Source of the DNA: ZC4RG20 sp964518995
GTDB lineage: Bacteria; Pseudomonadota; Gammaproteobacteria; Steroidobacterales; Rariloculaceae
Length of the DNA: 12,315 nucleotides
Assembly: GCA_964518995.1 (NCBI GenBank)
Contig: CAZFJU010000127.1
Span: 1-12,315 of the forward strand
Direction: 5' to 3'
The notes under the pieces: model-generated
Seen by the model: the letters and a program-made list of their open reading frames with translations, nothing else
Database searches by the model: none
What the model was told of the DNA's origin: nothing
Position numbers and translations under genes: made by a program
Part shown: positions 1 through 6,347 of the stretch, piece after piece
Position numbering within the stretch: the first letter of the stretch is position 1
Layout: each line of letters opens with the position of its first letter

Positions 1-1445
1 TGCGCGGCCCGCAAGGCTTTATGTACGGTGCCGACGCCGGTGGCGTCGTGAACGTGCTGACGCGGACCGGCGAAGGCGATCTCGGCGGCCGCGTCAGCGT
101 CGAATACGGAAGCTTTGCGACCCGCAAGCTCGACGCAAGCCTTGCCGGCGGCAGCGACACGGGCGACTACTTCGTGTCGCTCACCGACCTCGAGACCGAC
201 GGCTTCAACGCTCAATCCGCCGATACGGTCCTGATGGACAAGGACGGCGCCGAGAACACCACTTTTCATACCAAGCTCGGCTGGAACGCGACGGACAACC
301 TCCGGCTGCAGCTCGTGGCACGGGACATCGACGCCGACGTGCGTTATGACGGCTGCGGCTTTCCGACTACGCATGACTGCGCCGGCACCACGGACCAGAG
401 AACGTACCGGCTGACGGCCGACTACAGCACCGACCGGTTCAGCAACGTATTCGCGTACAGCGACAACGATATCGTGCGCAGCCACTTGGCCGACGGCGTC
501 GTGTCCTACGACAGTGACGGTCAACTGAGCCGTTTCGAGTACATCGGCAGCTACCGCCACTCGGACGCCACCACATTGGTCTACGGCATCGACCTACAGA
601 ACGAGCAGGTTGCGAGCGACGAGGTGCTCGAGCGGCGCCAGGACGGCTACTACGTCGAGTATCAAGGCGAGTTCGGCGACGCCTTCTACTTGTCTGCCGG
701 AGCGCGATATGACGACAACGACGATTTCGGCACGCATACCAGCCTGCGCATCAGCGGCGCCTACGTGCAGGACTTCGCACACGGCGCGTCGCTGAAATAC
801 CGCGCGAGCTACGGCACTGGCTTCAGGCCGCCGAGCCTCTACGAGATCTCCTACAACCGCGGCCCTTCGTCTTTTCCGCCGGCCGCAGGCGTGAGCTTGA
901 GCGAAGAGTCGAGCAAAGGCTACGACCTCGGCCTCGAGTACGTCGGAGTGAATGGCCTGCGGGCCGATTTAACCTACTTCGACCAGAAGATCGAGGACGA
1001 AATTTTCTTCGACCCCGTATCGTGGTCCGGATATCTGCAGTCGACCGGCACGAGCACGTCGAAGGGGATCGAGGCCGGGGTCGAGTTTCCATTGAGCGCC
1101 CAATGGGCGCTTACAGGTAATTGGACGTATAACGAAGCGAAAAACACGGCCAACGAGCAGCGTCTGCGCCGACCGAGAAATCTCGGCAATGTCGGCTTCC
1201 GCTACTTGTCTGCCGATGGACGCCTGCGGCTTCTCGGCCACTACCGGCTGTCATGGGGTGCGCGCGACGTGGGCGGCGCGCTGGACGACTACCAGGTCCT
1301 CGATCTCGCGCTGTCCTACACGCTGAAAAACCAGCTCGAAGTCTACGGGCGTATGGAGAACGGGCTCGACGAGCGCTACCGCGAAGTGCTGGGTTACAAC
1401 ACCGCCGGCCGCGCCACCTATGCGGGCGTGCGTCTGAACTTCTGA
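1..1445 (+). CDS. BtuB-like TonB-dependent outer-membrane receptor, C-terminal part (5' end outside window)
   Basis: This is an outer-membrane beta-barrel transporter that takes up a scarce ligand using TonB/ExbBD energy. The reading frame (codons from base 3) is open to the left edge, so the first in-frame ATG at 21 is internal. The first visible residues, RGPQGFMYGADAGGVVNV, are the end of the plug domain, so the signal peptide, TonB box and most of the plug lie upstream. The rest, about 460 residues, is barrel, with alternating aromatic/polar strands, a GFRPPSLYE segment and a terminal Phe (GVRLNF) as expected for BAM recognition. The end, with DERYREVLGYNTAGR, resembles the end of E. coli BtuB (GYQTAGR) as I recall it, and total barrel size also suits the compact BtuB type. 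Cobalamin as substrate is therefore a reasonable guess but not proven; a siderophore or other ligand is possible. A lipoprotein gene follows after 17 bases, probably in the same operon. Confidence 0.9.
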   Translation, partial: RGPQGFMYGADAGGVVNVLTRTGEGDLGGRVSVEYGSFATRKLDASLAGGSDTGDYFVSLTDLETDGFNAQSADTVLMDKDGAENTTFHTKLGWNATDNLRLQLVARDIDADVRYDGCGFPTTHDCAGTTDQRTYRLTADYSTDRFSNVFAYSDNDIVRSHLADGVVSYDSDGQLSRFEYIGSYRHSDATTLVYGIDLQNEQVASDEVLERRQDGYYVEYQGEFGDAFYLSAGARYDDNDDFGTHTSLRISGAYVQDFAHGASLKYRASYGTGFRPPSLYEISYNRGPSSFPPAAGVSLSEESSKGYDLGLEYVGVNGLRADLTYFDQKIEDEIFFDPVSWSGYLQSTGTSTSKGIEAGVEFPLSAQWALTGNWTYNEAKNTANEQRLRRPRNLGNVGFRYLSADGRLRLLGHYRLSWGARDVGGALDDYQVLDLALSYTLKNQLEVYGRMENGLDERYREVLGYNTAGRATYAGVRLNF

Positions 1446-1462
1446 GGCGTCCGCTCGTCGTC

Positions 1463-2671
1463 GTGAAGGGCGCGGTCCGCACATCGACGCCGGCGGCGCC
1501 GGCTATCCGCACCCGCCGGCACGCGGCGGGCGCCGCAGTCTGGCTGGCGGCGGCCGGGCTCGTCGCGTGTACCTCCGGCGACGTTCGCCGGGTCAGCGAG
1601 AGCGGCTTCGGGGCCTTCGAGGTCAGTCTTGCCGTGGAGCCGGACCGGATCGCGGTCGCGTGGTATGACACGCGGCACGGCGGCGCCGAGATCTACCTTC
1701 GCCTGCTGGACGGGCAAGGCCGGCAGGCCGGCCCGGAGCACCGCTTGACGCACGACGGACACGAGTCGTACGAAGTCGATATCGCGCCGATCGCAGACGG
1801 CTTCGCCGTCACGTGGTATGACGAGGATGCCGCCGGCGTGCTGCGGGCGAAGCTCGGCGTCTGGCGTCCGGAAGGCGGGTTTCAGTGGCGAACCGAGCTC
1901 TCGCCGCCCGAGCGCACCAGCCGCGTGCCAGTCGTCGCCGTGCAGTCCGATCTGATCTTCTGCGCATGGATCGAGGACACCGTCGGCGGCGGCGAGCAGA
2001 TCCTTGCGGCATGGTGGGGGCTCGACGGTCGACGGCGCGGCGTGCCCACCGTGCTCGGCCCGGTCGGACCAACGACCTGGAACCTGAACGCCGCGCTCGA
2101 TGCCGAAGGAGGCGCGTACGTCGTCTTCGACGCCGCCGTCGATACGCTGCAGGAGGAGCTGTATCTCGCCCGCCTCGATGGCTCGGAAAGCGCATTGATC
2201 CGACTCACCCGCGATGACGGGCAGCGTTCGAAGTATCCTGATCTCGCACTCTCGGGGCAGCGTGCGGCGTTGACCTGGTTCGACGACCGCGACGGCAATC
2301 GTGACGTCTATCTGTTAACGGGTACGCTCGCCGAGCTGCACGATTCGGTGGATTTGCGTGCGCAGCGCATCACGCACACACCGGGCGAGTCGATCGGCGC
2401 CTATGTCGCGTGGAACGGCGAGCGCATCGGGCTCGCGTGGTCCGACGAACTCGACGGCCCGCACGATATCCGGTTTCAGTCTTTCGACGCTGCGGGCGCC
2501 CCGCTGGGCGAGATCCAGCGAATTACACGGACGCCGACGAGATCATCGATCCCCGCGATCCGTCCCTGGCGCTCCGGGTTCGCGATCGCGTGGAACGAGG
2601 TCACGCCGGGACCTGGCGGCACCCACGATCCGGAGACGCGCTCAGAAGTCGAGCTCGTGCTGCTGCACTGA
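1463..2671 (+). CDS. Outer-membrane-type lipoprotein with seven ~51-residue repeats, predicted beta-propeller
   Basis: I recognise no named family; this is a predicted ligand- or partner-binding lipoprotein of 402 residues. The GTG at 1463 is chosen because it gives a lipoprotein signal: basic RTRRH at 16-20, a hydrophobic stretch, and lipobox L33-V34-A35-C36. Thr at +2 rather than Asp favours the outer membrane. The open frame extends further upstream, but that part overlaps the receptor gene and is Arg-rich noise. The mature part contains seven copies of a unit with a hydrophobic strand, then W-[YFIS]-[DE] and a loop ending in a strand: AWYD at 66, TWYD at 117, AWIED at 168, VVFD at 220, TWFD at 271, AWSD at 325 and AWNE at 376. 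Spacing is 51-54 residues, the size of one propeller blade, and seven blades fill the protein. Copy five (DDRDGNRDVY) looks most like sialidase/BNR-type repeats. It lies 17 bases behind the BtuB-like receptor, so a joint role in uptake is inferred. Confidence 0.82.
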   Translation: MKGAVRTSTPAAPAIRTRRHAAGAAVWLAAAGLVACTSGDVRRVSESGFGAFEVSLAVEPDRIAVAWYDTRHGGAEIYLRLLDGQGRQAGPEHRLTHDGHESYEVDIAPIADGFAVTWYDEDAAGVLRAKLGVWRPEGGFQWRTELSPPERTSRVPVVAVQSDLIFCAWIEDTVGGGEQILAAWWGLDGRRRGVPTVLGPVGPTTWNLNAALDAEGGAYVVFDAAVDTLQEELYLARLDGSESALIRLTRDDGQRSKYPDLALSGQRAALTWFDDRDGNRDVYLLTGTLAELHDSVDLRAQRITHTPGESIGAYVAWNGERIGLAWSDELDGPHDIRFQSFDAAGAPLGEIQRITRTPTRSSIPAIRPWRSGFAIAWNEVTPGPGGTHDPETRSEVELVLLH

Positions 2672-2683
2672 TCGCACTCGGCG

Positions 2684-4219
2684 TCATGGCAGCGTCCGGC
2701 CGGCCGGCACGCGCCGCGGCCCTGCGCGCCGCACGTACTCGTACACGCGGATCAACGTCCAGTCCCGCAGCGCTGCGAGCGTCGCCACGTACAGCAGCAG
2801 GCCCGCGATCAGCCCGGCCGCCGCGCTGACGACCGGATCAGCCACGAACCGTGCCAGGACCACACCGGGCAGCCAGATCGCCGCGCCCCCGATAGCGGCA
2901 TGCAGCAGCAGCCTGCCGACCATCAAGGCCATGGGCAGCTCCGGCACCTGCCTTCTCAGGAAATAGAGCATCGAAAAGAACACGACGGACGAGACGAGAC
3001 TCGGCGTGATCGCGAGCGCAACCAGCCCAAGCGGCTTGAACATGAGGCCGACCGCAGCGAGATACACGAGCGTGCCGACCGGCATCACGAGCGCCGGCAC
3101 CGCAACCTTCTGCATGGCATAGAAGGCGTTCGTCAGCAGGCCGGTAGCGCCGCTGAAAGCCACCGCCGCGATCACGCCGGACAGGATCAGCGCGACCGTG
3201 GCAGTCATGCCGGCGTCGAAGGCACCTCGCTCGAAAAACGTTTGGACGATCGGCGCGCTATTGAGGCCCACCCACCACAGCAGCGGCGACAGCAGCAGGA
3301 ACGTTGCGCCCAGCCCAAACTCATAGAGTCGAGCAATGTCCCGTGTATCACGCGCGGCCGCCAGCCGCGCCGTGCGACTGAACATCAGCATGCGTACGCC
3401 GGTGAACATGGTCCGCTCGAGGGGGTCACGCATTCGGTACGCGAACTGCAGCGCCGCGATCACGCCGCCGCCGAGCAGCGACGCCAGGTAATTCTCGATC
3501 AATACGCGCGTTCGCACGAACAGGCCGCTGGTCATGATGATTGCGGTGTTCACGAAGATTTGCTTTTCCCATTCCGCGCGTATCGTCAGCCGTGGCGAAT
3601 ATCGGTAGTTCGCCTGCCATGCCATCAGCACAAACACGATGAGCTGCCCGACAGTGAACGCGATGGGCAGCACCACCTCGCCAAAAAACGGACCGGCGAT
3701 GAGAATGAACGCGAGGTTCGTCAACGGCAGCACCATGCGGATCGCGGCGATCCGCACGAACTGCTCGTCGTGCTGGCACACATACTCGTGAAAGACGGTA
3801 ACGGCCGATAATACGATCGTCGGTGCCATGATCGTGAAGAGGTGCGCCACCAGCCCGATGTCCTGCTGATCGAAACCAGGCAACAGCACGCTGAACAGCG
3901 GGCGGCTGATCAAGACGAGCAGCAATGCGACGGCGACGGCCAGGAGCCCGACGATCGTCACCATCGACGACGTCAACCGGGACGCGGATTCTTCGCTCTC
4001 ACGTTTGGCGCGCGCCAGCAGCGGCATGAAGTTCTTGCCGAGATAATCGATGCAGAGCCACATAAATAGATTCGGCAGCACCAAGGCGGCGTAAAAGGCG
4101 TCGATGCGCCGCGTCAAACCAAACAGTGCCGCCAACGCCACGTTGCTCAGAAAACCTGCGAGCAGCGCGGCCACGACGAGCCCGTTCACGGAGAGCAGAC
4201 TTCTTGCGCTTGAAGCCAT
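2684..4219 (-). CDS. MurJ/MviN-like lipid-linked oligosaccharide flippase (divergent)
   Basis: This is an inner-membrane protein of the MOP exporter superfamily, MurJ/MviN type, which flips lipid-linked saccharides such as lipid II across the membrane. With ATG at 4219 it has 511 residues, the same as E. coli MurJ. The open frame runs back to 4471, but the extra 84 residues are Arg-rich and lack membrane character. About 14 hydrophobic segments are visible along the whole length. The N-terminus aligns without gaps to MurJ: G22-F23, then F33-G34, I39-D40-A41-F42 and L48-P49-N50-L51. The equivalent of MurJ Asp39 is kept (D40) and an arginine near MurJ Arg270 is present (R262, in YRMRDPL). The equivalents of MurJ Arg18, Arg24 and Arg52 are instead L19, S25 and M53. 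It may be a paralogue that flips another polyprenyl-linked sugar. No glycan genes are adjacent. Its stop codon is 12 bases from that of the convergent lipoprotein gene. The N-terminal start is fairly secure, the substrate is not. Confidence 0.85.
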   Translation of the reverse strand: MASSARSLLSVNGLVVAALLAGFLSNVALAALFGLTRRIDAFYAALVLPNLFMWLCIDYLGKNFMPLLARAKRESEESASRLTSSMVTIVGLLAVAVALLLVLISRPLFSVLLPGFDQQDIGLVAHLFTIMAPTIVLSAVTVFHEYVCQHDEQFVRIAAIRMVLPLTNLAFILIAGPFFGEVVLPIAFTVGQLIVFVLMAWQANYRYSPRLTIRAEWEKQIFVNTAIIMTSGLFVRTRVLIENYLASLLGGGVIAALQFAYRMRDPLERTMFTGVRMLMFSRTARLAAARDTRDIARLYEFGLGATFLLLSPLLWWVGLNSAPIVQTFFERGAFDAGMTATVALILSGVIAAVAFSGATGLLTNAFYAMQKVAVPALVMPVGTLVYLAAVGLMFKPLGLVALAITPSLVSSVVFFSMLYFLRRQVPELPMALMVGRLLLHAAIGGAAIWLPGVVLARFVADPVVSAAAGLIAGLLLYVATLAALRDWTLIRVYEYVRRAGPRRVPAGRTLP

Positions 4220-4817
4220 GGTCAGCGGCGATCGCCCACAGCGGTTAGGGCGCCTCCACGGGCGACGAGCGGCCGTAAAACACCTAGAAGCAATGCCAAC
4301 ATACGAACGCGCGTTTACCCAATCTCTTGCCAGCGGCGCATTGTACAGGGGCATGCTGAAACCCACGGGCCCGCATTTCATAATGTGCTCCGCGCATGGG
4401 CAACGCTGTTGACGGTAGGCCCTATCGAGCAAAGTCGGACGGCCAAGCCTCGCAGACCGGCATCCGCCCACGGCGCCATGGGCGGCCGCAGCAGAGACGC
4501 AGGGTCACGCCGAAATTCGCGGCCGACGTCGGGATTCGGCGGCCGGCGTCAGGCTTCAGATGAAGCTTGCGACGTGCTTCTTCCTACGGAAACAGTCCGA
4601 AGTGATTGAATCGTCGAGCTTCCGGAGCGTGCCGGCCTTGCCGTCCGCTTGGGCGCACCCCCTTCGACACGCGCGCGACCCGCGGCGACGCGCGACAGTT
4701 GCGCGCGAACGAGCCGGTCGGATAGCTCGCCCGTTCGAGATCAGAGTTCATTCCTTGCCGCGTTTGCGTAACATTCCGGGTCTCGGCACGCCGCTGCTAC
4801 ATCCAGGCCCCGGTTCC
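4220..4817. other. 598-base intergenic region between divergent genes
   Basis: No convincing gene is seen here. Open frames in this stretch are Arg/Pro/Ser-rich, have no recognisable domain and look like chance frames in GC-rich DNA. It should hold the divergent promoters of the MurJ-like gene (leftward) and the PRPP-synthetase-like gene (rightward), but I could not pick out a confident -35/-10 pair on either strand. It contains a short imperfect tandem repeat (4515-4553). An in-frame ATG at 4560 could extend the downstream protein by 86 residues, but the added sequence shows no family similarity. Confidence 0.5.
4515..4553. repeat. Imperfect tandem repeat, two copies of ~19-20 bases
   Basis: Two adjacent copies read ATTCGCGGCCGACGTCGGG (4515-4533) and ATTCGGCGGCCGGCGTCAGG (4534-4553). 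They differ by one extra base and a few substitutions. They sit 265-303 bases before the chosen start of the PRPP-synthetase-like gene. They could be an operator pair or simply low-complexity GC-rich sequence; I cannot tell which. Confidence 0.35.
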
Positions 4818-6044
4818 GTGACTGCATCATCGCCACCCGCCTCCGTCATCGTCGTCGGCAATTCCTCCGACGATCCTTTTGCCATAGACGTCGCGTTCGC
4901 TGTCGGTCAAACGGACGACATCGCCGATCTAATCAGCATGAAGACCTTTGCGAACTCGGAGTTCTGTCCTCGCTTCATCTCCGATGAGAACGACTTCTCT
5001 CGGATCGGCCGCAAGCTCGAGGGGAAGACGGTGGTGATCGTCAGCACGACGAGCCGCCAAGTCAGCCGTCAGACCCTTGCCATGCGCACGATGCTCATGG
5101 CGAGAGCAGCCAAGGAGAACGGCGCGGTCGAAGTCATGCTCGTCGAGCCGGATCTGTATTACAGCGCGCAAGACCGCGGCCCGCACCGCGAAATCCATGA
5201 GACGGGCATCGAACGCGACCTGGAGGACCTCAAGAAATTCGACGGTCAACCGTTTACCGCCCGGCTGTACGCGGAGATGCTCGCATTGGCCGGTGTCGAC
5301 CGGGTGCTGACGGTGCACAACCATTCGGTGGCGGTGCAGCGGATTTTCGCAGGGATCTTCGCCGGCAAGTTTCACAATCTGATGCCCTACGATATCTATA
5401 TCGACTACTTCCGCAATTCGGACATCGTCCGATACGGCAACGACGGAGAGGGTCTCGCATTGTGCGCACCGGACAAAGGCGCGCGCGATTTCGTCAAGAA
5501 CCTGTTCACGAAGCTCAACCTGCCGAAGGCTAAATTCATCCTGCTCGACAAAGTGCGCTCGGGCGAGCGCGATGTCAGCATCAGCCTGCATCCCGACAGC
5601 GAATCGACATTCGAGGAAATCCGCGATCACGATATCGTGCTGCTGGACGACATGGTGCGCACCGGCTCTACGGTGGTCCGAACTTGCCAGTTCTTGCGGC
5701 AGATCCGCCCGGGTCGCCTCGTGTTTGCCGTCACTCATTTTTATGCGAGTGAAGAAGGTCGCCAGAAAATGGCGCACACGGCCCTCGATGAGATCCTGAC
5801 ACTCAATACCTTACCCACGATTCTGAATCGCGATGAGCAGGGACGCTTGCGGCGCAAAATGGTCGTGCTGAAAATCGAATCGTGGCTGGGCCGGCAGCTC
5901 TGCAGCATCCTTGGGATCCCCGGCAAGGAAAGCAGCAGCCTCTATCAAATCGACATGTCGTCGAAGAATCCGCGCTTTATCCGCAAGATCTGGTCGAACG
6001 ATCAACTGCCGCTGCTGCATGCCGATCGACCGCGGTTGCGGTAA
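4818..6044 (+). CDS. Divergent ribose-phosphate pyrophosphokinase (PRPP synthetase) family protein
   Basis: This is a cytoplasmic protein of the PRPP synthetase family, which makes 5-phosphoribosyl pyrophosphate from ribose 5-phosphate and ATP for nucleotide, His and Trp synthesis. With GTG at 4818 it has 408 residues, against about 315 in the usual bacterial enzyme. Family similarity begins at SVIVVGNSS (residues 9-17), and no clear ribosome binding site precedes this or other starts, so the start is uncertain. Visible features in order: FISDEN for the usual F-SDGE ATP-site segment; A117-Q118-D119-R120 for RQDR; an insert after it (GIERDLEDLKKFDGQPF); GVDRVLTV followed by H167-N168-H169 for D-L-H; K245-V246-R247 for the catalytic-loop K-R-R; and the PRPP loop at 272-285, DIVLLDDMVRTGST, for the usual DDMIDT-GT. 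Catalytic Lys and the third-position Arg are kept, while R of RQDR, the metal-site Asp and the loop's acidic residue are changed. It may be an atypical synthetase or a relative with another role. Confidence 0.82.
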   Translation: MTASSPPASVIVVGNSSDDPFAIDVAFAVGQTDDIADLISMKTFANSEFCPRFISDENDFSRIGRKLEGKTVVIVSTTSRQVSRQTLAMRTMLMARAAKENGAVEVMLVEPDLYYSAQDRGPHREIHETGIERDLEDLKKFDGQPFTARLYAEMLALAGVDRVLTVHNHSVAVQRIFAGIFAGKFHNLMPYDIYIDYFRNSDIVRYGNDGEGLALCAPDKGARDFVKNLFTKLNLPKAKFILLDKVRSGERDVSISLHPDSESTFEEIRDHDIVLLDDMVRTGSTVVRTCQFLRQIRPGRLVFAVTHFYASEEGRQKMAHTALDEILTLNTLPTILNRDEQGRLRRKMVVLKIESWLGRQLCSILGIPGKESSSLYQIDMSSKNPRFIRKIWSNDQLPLLHADRPRLR

Positions 6045-6054
6045 ACACAACGCA

Positions 6055-6078
6055 GCGACGTCGGGGGCCTGCGACGTC
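6055..6078 (+). repeat. GCGACGTC repeated twice; possible weak hairpin
   Basis: GCGACGTC occurs at 6055-6062 and 6071-6078. Because GACGTC is its own reverse complement, the two copies could pair as a 6-bp stem around a 10-base loop, 12 bases after the stop codon at 6044. There is no following T tract, so a Rho-independent terminator is not well supported. Confidence 0.25.
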
Positions 6079-6333
6079 AGAGACATTCACCGCCGCGACG
6101 GCGCCACATGGCGTGCGCGGAATTGATCGTTGTCGAATGCTTGCGGTTGCATAACGCCTGCACGCTTCGAGCATGGTATGCACCGCTTCGCCCTGCATGT
6201 TACGGTTGTGGCTCGCAGACGAAGGATTCGCGAAGCGTCAGGGAAGATGCGCGCCTCACAACGCAGAGCAGTGCTGCGTCTCCCCTCGTTCGAAAGTTCT
6301 TTCCGCTGCATTAACCATTGTTCTGTTCTGCCT

Positions 6334-6340
6334 GGGGAGG
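6334..6340 (+). promoter_or_regulatory. Strong Shine-Dalgarno sequence fixing a GTG start
   Basis: GGGGAGG lies 7 bases before GTG at 6348. It decides in favour of this start over the in-frame ATG at 6318, whose first ten codons would overlap the ribosome binding site and which has no comparable site of its own. The paralogous receptor at 10773 has a similar leader (CCTGGGAGG versus CCTGGGGAGG). Confidence 0.75.
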
Positions 6341-6347
6341 CACATTT

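Larger units (their letters stand above)
6045..6347. other. 303-base intergenic region upstream of the first large TBDR
   Basis: No gene is supported here; several overlapping short open frames on both strands lack ribosome binding sites and family similarity. The 5' end has a possible hairpin just after the PRPP-synthetase-like stop codon, and the 3' end has a strong Shine-Dalgarno sequence for the receptor. The receptor promoter presumably lies within it, but I could not identify a convincing -35/-10 pair, Fur box or other operator. Confidence 0.45.

Noticed and set aside
2900..3811. Plus-strand open frame of about 300 codons antisense to the MurJ-like gene
   Set aside because: Its product is rich in His, Arg, Glu and Gln without a domain. 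The opposite strand encodes a clear full-length membrane protein, and long antisense frames are expected in GC-rich coding DNA.
4220..4471. N-terminal extension of the MurJ-like protein upstream of ATG at 4219
   Set aside because: The added residues are basic with no membrane segment, and the protein from 4219 has the usual MurJ length and N-terminus.
4560..4817. N-terminal extension of the PRPP-synthetase-like protein from ATG at 4560
   Set aside because: The extra 86 residues are Arg/Pro-rich and unlike the family. The conserved fold begins just after GTG at 4818, though the start remains uncertain.
4929..5777. Minus-strand open frame of about 280 codons opposite the PRPP-synthetase-like gene
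   Set aside because: The plus strand carries the conserved PRPP-synthetase motifs; the antisense product has none.
6045..6347. Several short overlapping open frames between the PRPP-synthetase-like gene and the receptor
   Set aside because: They have no ribosome binding sites, no hydrophobic or conserved segments, and exist in several frames at once, as chance frames do.
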